In this document: piece after piece, positions 16,076-24,094 of the stretch
How positions within the stretch are numbered: the first letter of the stretch is position 1
Layout: each line of letters starts with the position of its first letter
DNA from: DYTO01 sp040757795
GTDB lineage: Archaea; Hadarchaeota; Hadarchaeia; Hadarchaeales; Hadarchaeaceae
Assembly (NCBI GenBank): GCA_040757795.1
Contig: JBFLWG010000005.1
Span: 1 to 35,421, forward strand
Direction of reading: 5' to 3'
Length of the DNA: 35,421 nt
Translations under genes and position numbers: made by a program
The notes under the pieces: model-generated
What the model saw: the letters and a program-made list of their open reading frames with translations, nothing else
Databases searched by the model: none
What the model was told of the DNA's origin: nothing

Positions 16076-16110
16076 GGATTTAAACTTTTCGGATTACGGT
16101 TAAATAAAAT
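16076..16110. promoter_or_regulatory. Divergent promoter region: thermosome (-) and pilus ATPase (+)
   Basis: On the minus strand GTTTAAAT (about 16077-16084) is a TATA candidate for the thermosome gene. On the plus strand GGTTAAATAAAATT (16097-16110) is a candidate for the ATPase operon. The two are back to back. Whether the heat-shock chaperonin and the pilus genes are co-regulated cannot be told. Confidence 0.35.
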
Positions 16111-16176
16111 TTGGGGCCCTGTGGGGCGACCAAAAAACTCTTTTTACGCCCTTACACGTTATTATTTGGGGATTTA

Positions 16177-17883
16177 TTGGCGAAAAAAGCCAGAAAGAAA
16201 GCCAAGGCAAAAGCTGCTGGGATGGACTTTTTTGGCGGTGGAGGTGGGTTGCTAGCGGATGTCTTCAGCGGGGCTCCTGCCACGGAACAAAAAGTCCCGA
16301 CTGGAGAGGCGAAGGGACCAGCTGTGGAAAAGGGACCCCTGACAATTGCCGCCATGGAGACGGCCAAGCCAGCCGCACCCCATGTAGAAAAAGGGCCCGT
16401 CACCGGAAAAGTCATCGACAAATACGGAAATGTGGAAATAATATCAGTTGAAACGGAACCTACTCCATACTACAAAACCGCACTCCCGGAACTTGGCGCC
16501 AAGGAAATCGCGCTTCTTGAAAAGGTGAAAGACACGGCCATTGAGGAAGTGAGGATAGACCCGGAAAAACTGAGCGACGCTGCTGAGCGCAACAGGATTT
16601 TCACTCAGGCTGTTTTCAAAATTCTGGAGCGGGAGAGCAGGGCTATGCGCCTGCCCCCGGGCCGCATGAGGCAGCTTGGAGAGCTTGCCGTGCGCGACAT
16701 GATAGGGTTCGGCCTTCTGGATCCTCTGTTGGCAGACGACAGGCTCGAAGACATAATGGTTACTGCCGTTGGAAAGCCAGTCTATGTTTATCACAGGAAG
16801 CACGGGATGTGCCACACGAACATCATCTTCAACAATGAAGACTCGATAAAGTACTTGATAGATAAGATGGCGAGGGTCGTGGGGAGAAGGATAGACCAGC
16901 AGACGCCGCTTCTGGACGCCCGCCTGCCTGACGGGAGTAGGGTCAACGCCACGATACCGCCAGTTTCTCTGGATGGCCCGACCATTTCCATAAGAAAGTT
17001 CAGGAAGGATCCCCTTTCTGTGATAGACATAATAAACTTCAACACCCTCTCCACAGATTTGGCGGCGTTTCTATGGTTCGCAGTGGACGGTCTGGGGTCC
17101 AAGCCCGCCAACCTGCTTCTCTCAGGGGGAACCGGCTGCGGGAAGACGACCATGCTCAACGCCGCAACCAACTTCGTTCCTGGAAGCGAACGCATAATCT
17201 CGATAGAGGACACTGCCGAGCTGCAGCTACCGCACAAGCACTGGGTGAGGATGGAGACGCGCCCGCCGAACGTGGAAGGCAAGGGAGAAATCACCATGGA
17301 TGATTTGGTCAAAAATGCCCTCAGGATGCGTCCGGACAGAATGGTTGTCGGAGAGGTCAGGGGGCCGGAGGCGAGGACGATGTTCACTGCGATGAACACT
17401 GGCCATGATGGCTGCATGGGCACCGTCCATGCCAACAGCGCTGCCGAGACAGTCACCCGCTTGACGGAAGCGCCGATGTCCGTCCCGGCAATCATGATTC
17501 CTGCCTTGGACCTGATCGTGATGCAGCAGAGGCTGTACCACCGCCAGAAAGGGCAGATCAGGCGCGTGACAGAGGTGGCAGAGGTTTCGGGAATAGAAGG
17601 CGGACAGCCACAGTTGAGCCGCATCTTCAAGTGGAACGCTAAGGTTGACAAGCTTGAATCGACCGGAGTGCCCAGCAGGCTGAAGAGGACAATCGGGGAT
17701 TACGCCGGCATCAGCGGCCACGATGTTGAAATGGAGATAAACAAGCGGGGGGCGGTCCTGGAGTGGATGAAGGAGCGGGGCATAAGAAACGTCTTTGAAG
17801 TCGGGAAAATTATCCAGGACTACTACCGGGACCCTGAATCAATCATGAAAAGGGTGAAGACAGAGCGGGGCAAGAGTTCTTAG
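16177..17883 (+). CDS. Type II/IV secretion ATPase (VirB11/TadA/GspE-like), pilus assembly motor
   Basis: Hexameric motor that powers polymerisation of archaeal type IV-like pili. Walker A GGTGCGKTT lies near 17125-17150, the acidic Asp box at IISIEDTAEL, Walker B region in MVVGEVRGPEA, and the His box in MGTVHANSAAET. The N-terminal domain holds MRQLGELAVRDMIGFGLLDPLLADDRLEDIMV, typical of archaeal TadA-type ATPases. The first ~100 residues are Lys/Ala/Pro-rich and look disordered. The start is uncertain: ATG 16111 overlaps the TATA candidate, TTG 16177 gives MAKKARKK after GGGGAT, and ATG 16222 is also possible. I chose 16177 (568 aa). TadC-type genes follow at 7 and 3 nt. Confidence 0.9.
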   Translation: MAKKARKKAKAKAAGMDFFGGGGGLLADVFSGAPATEQKVPTGEAKGPAVEKGPLTIAAMETAKPAAPHVEKGPVTGKVIDKYGNVEIISVETEPTPYYKTALPELGAKEIALLEKVKDTAIEEVRIDPEKLSDAAERNRIFTQAVFKILERESRAMRLPPGRMRQLGELAVRDMIGFGLLDPLLADDRLEDIMVTAVGKPVYVYHRKHGMCHTNIIFNNEDSIKYLIDKMARVVGRRIDQQTPLLDARLPDGSRVNATIPPVSLDGPTISIRKFRKDPLSVIDIINFNTLSTDLAAFLWFAVDGLGSKPANLLLSGGTGCGKTTMLNAATNFVPGSERIISIEDTAELQLPHKHWVRMETRPPNVEGKGEITMDDLVKNALRMRPDRMVVGEVRGPEARTMFTAMNTGHDGCMGTVHANSAAETVTRLTEAPMSVPAIMIPALDLIVMQQRLYHRQKGQIRRVTEVAEVSGIEGGQPQLSRIFKWNAKVDKLESTGVPSRLKRTIGDYAGISGHDVEMEINKRGAVLEWMKERGIRNVFEVGKIIQDYYRDPESIMKRVKTERGKSS

Positions 17884-17890
17884 TGGTCTC

Positions 17891-18988
17891 ATGCCGAAAA
17901 AAAAGAAAAAATTTAACTTGCTGGGCGCTTTTAGCAGAATAGGCGGAGGGGTTGTAAAAACTGGAGAGGCTGCCAAAAAAATAGGGACCTCCGTCAAGGC
18001 AAAAGGGCCTGAAAAGGGGGACGAAGTATCAAGAAGGCTGGCTGAAATAAAGCGCCTCGAGACTCTGAGGGAGGAGGAGCTCAAGGAGGAGAGAAAACTC
18101 AGGGAGGAAGAGGCCTGGGAAGGGAGGGCAGAACTCAAGGTGCCGCTGTCGGAGCGCCTTTCGGAAATTTTTTACGGCCTTTTAAAAAGCCCTTCCCAGA
18201 AGTTAGTCGGGTCGCTGAAGGGTATAGGAACAGACCTTTACAGAGCAAACTTGAACATCAGCCTTGAAAAATACGCCGCGTTGGTGTTGGGCATTAGCGT
18301 GATTGTTGCAATATTTGCTGTAGTATTTATGATCCTCCTTCGGATGCCGTTAATCTTAATCCCAATAGGCGGATTTCTGGGCTTCGGCGGTACATTCTTC
18401 TTTGCAAAGTCGTATCCGAAGCGCAGGGCAAAATCGCGAACGACCGCTGTGAACAGGCTGATACCATACGCGATGAGGCACATGGCCACACAGCTTTCTT
18501 CAGGGATTGGCCTTCCGGAAACAATGACCTCAGTGAGCAGGGCGGGGTACGGCGCCCTCTCTGAAGAGTTCGGTAGAGCAATCCAGGATATGAACACTGG
18601 CATGAGCCTTGAGGAGGCCCTCACTGCCATGGACGAGAGATTAAACTCCGAGCCGCTCAGGCGCGCTCTGCGGCAAATCCAGCGCACACTGAGGACTGGT
18701 GGCGACCTGTCCCGAACCCTGAATGTCCTGGCAGATGAAACTGCATTGGAAATGCGCATGAAACTCCGGGACTACGTGCAGTCACTCAACATGTTCACGA
18801 TGATTTACATGTTCATTTCCGCCGTCATTCCAGCTATGTTCATGGTGGTGATAATGATAGCTGGCAGGTCTGGAAGTGGGGGCGGTGGGATCAGCCCTCA
18901 GGCGGCCGGGGTCCTGTATCTTATCATGCTGCCGTTCTTGATGGTTTATTTCCTGATGATGATGAAGAGGTTCGAGCCGAGGTTATGA
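17891..18988 (+). CDS. Type II secretion F-domain (TadC-like) membrane protein 1
   Basis: Platform protein of the pilus machine. The first ~90 residues are cytoplasmic, opening with MPKKKKK and containing a Glu/Lys-rich predicted coiled coil (EIKRLETLREEELKEERKLREEE). Two TM segments (YAALVLGISVIVAIFAVVF and the following Ile/Gly-rich one) precede a T2SSF domain with PYAMRHMATQLSSGIGLPETM and ALRQIQRTLRTGGDLSRTL. Two C-terminal TM segments end the protein. The T2SSF fold contacts the ATPase and pilin stem. It lies 7 nt after the ATPase stop and 3 nt before TadC-like 2, so the three form an operon. Confidence 0.88.
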   Translation: MPKKKKKFNLLGAFSRIGGGVVKTGEAAKKIGTSVKAKGPEKGDEVSRRLAEIKRLETLREEELKEERKLREEEAWEGRAELKVPLSERLSEIFYGLLKSPSQKLVGSLKGIGTDLYRANLNISLEKYAALVLGISVIVAIFAVVFMILLRMPLILIPIGGFLGFGGTFFFAKSYPKRRAKSRTTAVNRLIPYAMRHMATQLSSGIGLPETMTSVSRAGYGALSEEFGRAIQDMNTGMSLEEALTAMDERLNSEPLRRALRQIQRTLRTGGDLSRTLNVLADETALEMRMKLRDYVQSLNMFTMIYMFISAVIPAMFMVVIMIAGRSGSGGGGISPQAAGVLYLIMLPFLMVYFLMMMKRFEPRL

Positions 18989-18991
18989 GCT

Positions 18992-19933
18992 ATGGACATT
19001 TTATCCAGCATGGCAAAGCTCGCGAAGCGCATCTTCCCTGAGAAGTTTTTGATGGAGCTGGACCGAAGGCTGGCTTCCACAAAAATAGCTCTGGCGGCGG
19101 AAGAGTACATAGGCCTGAGCCTGCTCGTGACTGTTATCCTTGGAATAGTCGTGGGGGTGCTCGGTGCAATCCTGACGCTGCCTCTGCCGTCTTTCCTTCT
19201 TGTCCCGCTTGTAGTCATCGTGACTTTTCCAACCCTAGTTCTTTATCTACCTCGCTTCCTTGCCCAACGGAGGGCTGACGAGCTGGAGAGGGTGCTGCCG
19301 GATGCTCTCCGACAGATGTCAAGCACCTTGAGGGCCGGGGTGAGCATTGACGCTGCCCTTGAAGACATCTCAAAATCTAGATACGGCGAGCTGTCAAAAG
19401 AGTTTGAGCGCGTCGTGAGCGAGGTAAAGCGTGGGAGGACCCTGGAAAGCGCTTTGCTTGCGATGGCTAGGAGATCCCACTCGGCACTGTACGACAGAGC
19501 GTTCAAACTGATAGTGGAGGGCATCGAGCGCGGAGCGGCCTTGGCCAATGTGCTCGAAGCGGTCGCTGGCGATGCAAAGGAGGTTCACGCCATCCAGCGC
19601 GAAAGGAGAACAATGACAACCCAGCAGGTCATGTTCCTCTTCGCCGTGGCCCTTTTCGCTGCCCCGTTCATAATCGGGCTGACCGTCGGGGTTGGTGGAA
19701 TAAAGGCGGGAAGTGGAGCGGCAAGCAGCGGCGGGTTGCCTCCCGAGATGAACACAATCGCCATGATATACGTCATCATTCAAGCTTTCGTCTGCGGGCT
19801 GGCGGTCGGCATTATCAAGTTCGGCAGGATGTCAAAGGGATTTGGGTACTCGCTGGCGTTCGTCATCGCATCTTATATTGTCTTCTCTTTCGCCCAAACG
19901 ATTGTCGGAAGTATGGCACCGGCTGGCGCCTAG
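18992..19933 (+). CDS. Type II secretion F-domain (TadC-like) membrane protein 2
   Basis: Second platform protein, 313 residues, without the coiled-coil extension of its neighbour. TM segments flank a cytoplasmic domain with LPDALRQMSSTLRAGVSIDAALEDIS and KLIVEGIERGAALANVLEAVAGDAKEV, the T2SSF signature. Three or four further TM segments follow, separated by a Gly/Ser-rich loop (KAGSGAASSGGLPPE). Archaeal systems often use one fused two-domain protein or a TadB/TadC-like pair; here the pair is separate. The stop overlaps the convergent HTH gene by 4 nt, ending this operon. Confidence 0.88.
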   Translation: MDILSSMAKLAKRIFPEKFLMELDRRLASTKIALAAEEYIGLSLLVTVILGIVVGVLGAILTLPLPSFLLVPLVVIVTFPTLVLYLPRFLAQRRADELERVLPDALRQMSSTLRAGVSIDAALEDISKSRYGELSKEFERVVSEVKRGRTLESALLAMARRSHSALYDRAFKLIVEGIERGAALANVLEAVAGDAKEVHAIQRERRTMTTQQVMFLFAVALFAAPFIIGLTVGVGGIKAGSGAASSGGLPPEMNTIAMIYVIIQAFVCGLAVGIIKFGRMSKGFGYSLAFVIASYIVFSFAQTIVGSMAPAGA

Positions 19934-20484
19934 CGCTTGATCCCGAGATCTTCCAAATCCTTGTAGATTGTGTCGCGGGAAACTCCGAACGTTTTTGCAA
20001 CCTGCACGAGGTTGATTGTTCTGGGGTCGTTCCCTAAAAACTGGAGCACAGCGGCCAAACGCTCCCGCCGCTCGTCCAATCCAACCTTGTCCATTTTTTT
20101 AGGCATCCTCTCATTCACCGCGAGGATCAGCGTGGCATAAATGCGTTTGGGCAGCGGAGGTGTAATGAACCTCTGGTAAAACCCAACTATTTCGCCATGA
20201 AGTTTCGCCAGCCGCACGTTTATTTTGTCTTGAGCGCGGCGAAGGGCCCTTTGAACATTTCCTCCGGGCTCGTTCGCCCAGATGATGTACTTTCTGCCAA
20301 CGTCGCTTTCGTCCACTGCTACAGTCAATCGCACTGTCGCCCCGGATATGCCGAAGTCTATGTTTGCGTCCATCCTTGCTATTCTTCCTGGGGTATTTGC
20401 CAGCACCCCATTGATATCGTTGGCGGCCCACGCAAGGGCATTTTGCACGCTTAGCCCGTGCCTGATACTGCTCAATACCCTCAA
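19930..20484 (-). CDS. Uncharacterised protein with C-terminal helix-turn-helix
   Basis: No family recognised for the N-terminal ~130 residues, which look mixed alpha/beta (DANIDFGISGATVRLTVAVDE, then a helix with VQRALRRAQDKINVRLAKLHGEI). The last ~30 residues, INLVQVAKTFGVSRDTIYKDLEDLGIKR, are a convincing helix-turn-helix, so a DNA-binding role is likely. The gene lies on the opposite strand inside the pilus locus, divergent from the first pilin gene with promoters ~50 bp apart, which makes it a candidate regulator of pilin expression. It starts at TTG 20484, ~30 nt after a GGCTTAAAT TATA-like box at 20515-20523; an inner TTG at 20475 is possible. Function is inferred from context. Confidence 0.6.
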   Translation of the reverse strand: MRVLSSIRHGLSVQNALAWAANDINGVLANTPGRIARMDANIDFGISGATVRLTVAVDESDVGRKYIIWANEPGGNVQRALRRAQDKINVRLAKLHGEIVGFYQRFITPPLPKRIYATLILAVNERMPKKMDKVGLDERRERLAAVLQFLGNDPRTINLVQVAKTFGVSRDTIYKDLEDLGIKR

Positions 20485-20567
20485 TTTTACCGTAATAACA
20501 GCGGGGCATGCGGGATTTAAGCCTGTCTACAAAAATGTCGACTTTTACCCAGAGTTGTGGAGACACA

Positions 20568-20575
20568 TTTATAAC
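20568..20575 (+). promoter_or_regulatory. TATA element and SD of first pilin gene
   Basis: TTTATAAC is a strong TATA-like box. Initiation ~25 nt on falls near 20597, where GGAGGGA (20597-20603) forms a strong Shine-Dalgarno 4 nt before ATG 20608. This is the best promoter/ribosome-site pair in the pilus locus, as expected for an abundant pilin. Confidence 0.6.
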
Positions 20576-20607
20576 CTTGGGGGGGCGTGTTGTTGTGGAG
20601 GGATTAA

Positions 20608-20970
20608 ATGAAATGTAAGAAGGGACAAGGCGCTACCGAATACCTGTTGATGTTGGCTGCAGTGCTCGTGATCGTGGCCATAGCAGTTTACTATGTGACC
20701 AGTGCGGGCGCAGGCCCAACTCTGAGCTTTACTGCCGAAAACAGCGGTGCAAACGTTATAGTTACATTCTCGGCCGGAACCACATCATACACGCCCAGCT
20801 GGGAGTGGGCTATTGAGACTGGCGGCACGATAGGCAGCTATTCTACCACCACTACGGATATCGCTGCGGGCACCTCTGTTACAGTAGCTGCAACCGCGGA
20901 CGCCGGTGATGTCTTCTGGATAAGGATTGGTAGCTCCACCTACAAGCAAACCATAACGAACGCGACATAA
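20608..20970 (+). CDS. Class III signal peptide pilin 1
   Basis: 120-residue pilin precursor. The N-terminus MKCKKGQGATEYLLMLAAVLVIVAIAVYYV has the class III signal of archaeal pilins (DUF361 type): a short basic leader, cleavage between Gly and Gln, Glu at +5, then a ~20-residue hydrophobic assembly helix. The remaining ~85 residues are Thr/Ser/Gly-rich beta strands, likely surface exposed and glycosylatable. It should be processed by the peptidase at 21831-22586 and form the pilus fibre. A strong promoter and SD precede it and a hairpin/T-tract follows, so it is probably a monocistron. Paralogue of the next gene. Confidence 0.85.
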   Translation: MKCKKGQGATEYLLMLAAVLVIVAIAVYYVTSAGAGPTLSFTAENSGANVIVTFSAGTTSYTPSWEWAIETGGTIGSYSTTTTDIAAGTSVTVAATADAGDVFWIRIGSSTYKQTITNAT

Positions 20971-21005
20971 GGAACCAGACGTGAAAACCGTTAGTGCAGG
21001 CCCGG

Positions 21006-21056
21006 CGGCTTCAAATGCCCTGTTCGGGTGTAGCCGGAATCTCTTTTTTTATTTTT
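21006..21056 (+). terminator. Putative terminator after pilin 1
   Basis: CGGCT (21006-21010) can pair with AGCCG (21032-21036), followed by a T-tract at 21044-21056. U-rich tracts are the main archaeal intrinsic termination signal. It would isolate pilin 1 from pilin 2. Confidence 0.5.
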
Positions 21057-21175
21057 ACATTAACTTGGCAGGAATAATATCCCCAATTTAGAAAATCCGA
21101 AAAGTTAATACGTGGCGGATGAAATAGCACAGACAAGAGGCAATTCAGTCTATCTAACAGAAGGAGAATAGTCAC

Positions 21176-21544
21176 ATGAGAATGTTGAAAAAGGGGCAGG
21201 GCACTACTGAGTACCTGTTGATAGTAGCGGCTGTGCTAACTATTGTGGTTATAGGGGTTTACTATCTGTCTAGTACAAGCAGTGGACCAACCCTCAGTTT
21301 CACCGCTGAAAACGTCGCTGACACTGTCGTGCTCACGTTCACGTCTGGAACCAGCACAGTAACAAGTGATTGGGAATATGTGATAGTAGAAGCGGGACAA
21401 ACGATGTCAATGTCATCTTGGACCACTAACTCCACAGACATCTTGGCCGGCTCGACCATTTCAGTATCCGCCCCAACAGCTGATACAGGTGACATTTTCA
21501 GGATCAGAATCGGCACTATAATTTTCAATCAAAACATAATTTAA
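21176..21544 (+). CDS. Class III signal peptide pilin 2
   Basis: 122-residue paralogue of pilin 1 with KKGQGTTEYLLIVAAVLTIVVIGVYYL and the shared stretch GPTLSFTAEN, then a diverged Thr/Ser-rich beta domain ending in GDIFRIRIG, matching GDVFWIRIG in pilin 1. Cleavage before Gln and Glu at +5 are conserved. ATG 21176 is preceded by AGGAG about 10 nt upstream. A duplication of pilin 1 with divergence in the exposed half is the likely origin; the two may be alternative or mixed major pilins. Confidence 0.85.
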   Translation: MRMLKKGQGTTEYLLIVAAVLTIVVIGVYYLSSTSSGPTLSFTAENVADTVVLTFTSGTSTVTSDWEYVIVEAGQTMSMSSWTTNSTDILAGSTISVSAPTADTGDIFRIRIGTIIFNQNII

Positions 21545-21597
21545 ACCGTTGAAGCGAAATGATTTTATCCCCCTGCACTTAGCTTGTTTGGAAGATC

Positions 21598-21792
21598 ATG
21601 GAACAACGTTCACAGGGCGCCACGGAGTACTTGTTACTGCTCTCCGCGGTTTTGCTGGTTGTGGCTGGCATCGTTGCTACCATCGCTTTATCCGCACAAG
21701 GCCTTGGCTCCAGTGTAAACAATGATATCGACAATGTTGTGGATAACATAGTCGTTCCAGGTTTAGCCGGCGTGATCATGTGGTGGCGATAA
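21598..21792 (+). CDS. Short class III pilin-like protein
   Basis: 64 residues only: MEQRSQGATEYLLLLSAVLLVVAGIVATIAL is a full class III signal and assembly helix, but only ~30 residues follow. It resembles the very short pilins seen in some archaeal Epd-type pili, in which the mature subunit is little more than the helix. GGAAGATC precedes the ATG. It is located just before the prepilin peptidase and could be a minor or short major pilin. Confidence 0.8.
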   Translation: MEQRSQGATEYLLLLSAVLLVVAGIVATIALSAQGLGSSVNNDIDNVVDNIVVPGLAGVIMWWR

Positions 21793-21830
21793 GACCATAA
21801 CATTAGATTTTTCTGTGGGATGGAGATATC

Positions 21831-22586
21831 GTGACAAACCCGGAACTCATCTTGGTTGCGATAGCACTCGGGGGCACCTGCGTCGCCATCTACACGGACC
21901 TGAAAGAGCGCATAATACCAAATCGTATGACATTTCCGCTCATCGCTTTCGGAATTTTTTCATGGTTGATTGTTGGGATATTCAGAGGGGATCTCTGGAC
22001 GGCGACCTCGGGGGCGCTGGGCGCGGCATTGTCTTTTGCAATTGGGTATGCAATGTGGCTGACCGGAGGTTGGGCCGGTGGGGACGTCAAACTCTTCACA
22101 GCATACGGGGCCCTGCTGCCATTTTACAGGCCCCCATCACAAATTCCTCCTTACCCGTTCCCAATAACCATCCTGTTCAACTCGGTCATATCAATCATCC
22201 CGGCAATGCTAGTTTACGCCGCAGTTCAACGGGCCAGGGGGCAGGGCATCCTTTATGAAAGAGTGAAAATCACGGAGCTAAAGGAAGGGATGATCCCTGC
22301 CGAGCTGATTTACGAAAAGGGTGGAAAAATAATCCGGGGTGTATCAAGGCTCGGGCTAAAGCCACGGGGCATTCGCGTGCTCGCCGACCCCAACAGGGCG
22401 GCAGGGTTCACCCGCCAACAGGCCGGGGCCCTGAAACGGCTGGTCCGGAACAAAAGGCTAGAAAACACGATAAAGCTCAAGCGGGGGATGCCATACGCGC
22501 CTGCACTTGGCGCCGGGATTTTCATTGGTGTATTCTACGGAGACATTTACCTGAAAATACTCTCTGCAGTCACTGGCACTGCATAG
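21831..22586 (+). CDS. Archaeal prepilin peptidase (A24 aspartyl protease, PibD/FlaK/EppA-like)
   Basis: Membrane protease that removes the short basic leaders of class III pilins. Its two catalytic Asp residues are visible: Asp23 in YTDLKERIIPN and Asp85 in GGDVKLF (GxGD-type motif). The 251-residue chain has about six hydrophobic segments. Between the last two lies a ~100-residue soluble insert (VKITELKEGMIPAELIYEKGG...), as in archaeal FlaK/EppA proteins. GTG start at 21831 with GGAGAT upstream. It is placed between the pilins and the convergent minor-pilin operon (end to end at 22586/22587), consistent with serving both. Confidence 0.92.
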   Translation: MTNPELILVAIALGGTCVAIYTDLKERIIPNRMTFPLIAFGIFSWLIVGIFRGDLWTATSGALGAALSFAIGYAMWLTGGWAGGDVKLFTAYGALLPFYRPPSQIPPYPFPITILFNSVISIIPAMLVYAAVQRARGQGILYERVKITELKEGMIPAELIYEKGGKIIRGVSRLGLKPRGIRVLADPNRAAGFTRQQAGALKRLVRNKRLENTIKLKRGMPYAPALGAGIFIGVFYGDIYLKILSAVTGTA

Positions 22587-23375
22587 TCATTTCCGTGGGT
22601 CGGCGGCTTTCCCAATAACGGCGCGGACTTTGGATCCCCTCAATCCCAGCAGAGGGCGCTCGACGCTCAACTTCACCCTGTCGCCTTTCTTTACCTTCAC
22701 AAAGCTCTCTGCCGTGTAAAGCCCCGCCTTGACGTTGCTACATATGTCGTAGCTCACTCTGACCACTGCCCGCTTGCCCATTACATCGTCGACAGTCCCA
22801 TAGGTGAAGTTCCTGCCGTACTTGAACCTAAAAACACTGTAAAGCCCTATCACCATGCCGAGCATTCCCAACACCGCGACCGATGACAGATAAACGGATT
22901 CTGGGGAAAAACTGGAAGTGAGATTGAACGCCGGCATTAAAACCCGCGCAACGATTATGAATATCCACACTATCGCGAGGCACATGATGACAAAACTCCT
23001 GTAAGCGGAGTAGTCCTGTTTAAAGGCTTGTCTGAACTGAACGAACGCTAGATGGAGGAGATACGCGCTGAAGGCGAGCATCAAGGATAAAGGTATTACT
23101 GACTCTACTGGGAAAAAAATTGAATAAACAACGGCTACCAAAACCAAGATGACAAACGCTAGCTGCATTTTGAACATTGCATACTCTGGCCAGCCCGCAT
23201 GGCGCCGCTCGAAATAGCCCTGAAAGATTTTGGGAATCTGGGGCTTTTTAGGCACGGTTTTTCTCTTCAGCCTTGCGGCTTTTACTTTCAGCTTTTTGGG
23301 CAGCTTGTTTGCCCCCAAGACAGCGTCGCCGACCTTGCGGAAGAAGTCGGTTGTTTTGGAACTTTTGCCTGTCAT
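22587..23375 (-). CDS. Multi-pass membrane protein with C-terminal soluble domain (DUF2101-like?)
   Basis: 262 residues. A basic N-terminal ~65 residues is followed by four to five TM segments (for example FVILVLVAVVYSIFF, FVIMCLAIVWIFIIVARVL). A C-terminal ~75-residue beta-rich domain (FTYGTVDDVMGKRAVVRVSYDICSNVKAGLY...VKKGDRVKLSVE) looks OB-like. It recalls the archaeal DUF2101 membrane family, though I cannot confirm this. It is the last gene of the pilin-like operon, 8 nt after the preceding stop, so a role in pilus assembly or anchoring is suggested by position only. Confidence 0.55.
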   Translation of the reverse strand: MTGKSSKTTDFFRKVGDAVLGANKLPKKLKVKAARLKRKTVPKKPQIPKIFQGYFERRHAGWPEYAMFKMQLAFVILVLVAVVYSIFFPVESVIPLSLMLAFSAYLLHLAFVQFRQAFKQDYSAYRSFVIMCLAIVWIFIIVARVLMPAFNLTSSFSPESVYLSSVAVLGMLGMVIGLYSVFRFKYGRNFTYGTVDDVMGKRAVVRVSYDICSNVKAGLYTAESFVKVKKGDRVKLSVERPLLGLRGSKVRAVIGKAADPRK

Positions 23376-23383
23376 TTTAACAC

Positions 23384-24094
23384 CTACTGATTAGCTAATG
23401 GCACCGTTGCAGAGTACCGAGCTGCTCCGCCCGGATCCATGACCTGAAGTGGAACATGCAGTTCTATCGCGTTTTCAACTGTTACCGAACCGGCAGGGGT
23501 GCTGCCAGTGCTTCTTACATCAGAGTAGATGACTGTGTCTGAACCATCCGGGCGCCTGTAATAAACAACCGCATTATAACCGCCCTCATAACCCAAGAAA
23601 GTTACTCTGATGTCGCCCCCGATTTTCTCCACCTGCAGACGGGGCTCGTTGTAATCATAGTCCACAGGAGGATCAGTTACTTCATCTTTGTCTTCAAAGT
23701 TGTACTCCCACACTTCTGAAGCAACCTTTGTGATACGACAATATCTGGTGCCCGCAAAGTGGTCCACACCATTGTTGTTAACGTGGATCCATATTGGGTA
23801 TACTACAATTCCTGGCAGATTAACAATTAACCCCGTGTTGACCTGAAAGTTGTCGGCAAGTGAAGTTAGTGTCTCGCTGTTGATGGGCAGTCCCCGGTTG
23901 TCCATTTGTCTTATCATTCGCACGAGGTCGTATCCTGTGTAGAAAACTTTATCTGAGACGGCCTGAATCGACGCGCCTTCACCTCCCGTTTCCACCATAT
24001 TCAGGAAAGATGCCGCAAGCAACATCGCTGGCAACACCAGAAGCAACGCGACCCCGCTCAGCACAAACCCGCGTTGTTCTTGTTTCAAACTCAT
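23384..24094 (-). CDS. Pilin-like protein (operon gene 7)
   Basis: 236 residues from ATG 24094, which overlaps the stop of the propeller pilin by ATGA. The N-terminus MSLKQEQRGFVLSGVALLLVLPAMLLAASFL resembles a pilin leader plus hydrophobic helix, but the +5 acidic residue is replaced (R-G-F-V-L-S-G), so it may be a terminal or pseudo-pilin, or be processed differently. The exposed part is a beta-rich ~200 residues with Tyr-rich motifs and no domain I recognise. A frame opening at 24142 would add 16 residues inside the previous gene and spoil the leader. Confidence 0.65.
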   Translation of the reverse strand: MSLKQEQRGFVLSGVALLLVLPAMLLAASFLNMVETGGEGASIQAVSDKVFYTGYDLVRMIRQMDNRGLPINSETLTSLADNFQVNTGLIVNLPGIVVYPIWIHVNNNGVDHFAGTRYCRITKVASEVWEYNFEDKDEVTDPPVDYDYNEPRLQVEKIGGDIRVTFLGYEGGYNAVVYYRRPDGSDTVIYSDVRSTGSTPAGSVTVENAIELHVPLQVMDPGGAARYSATVPLANQ

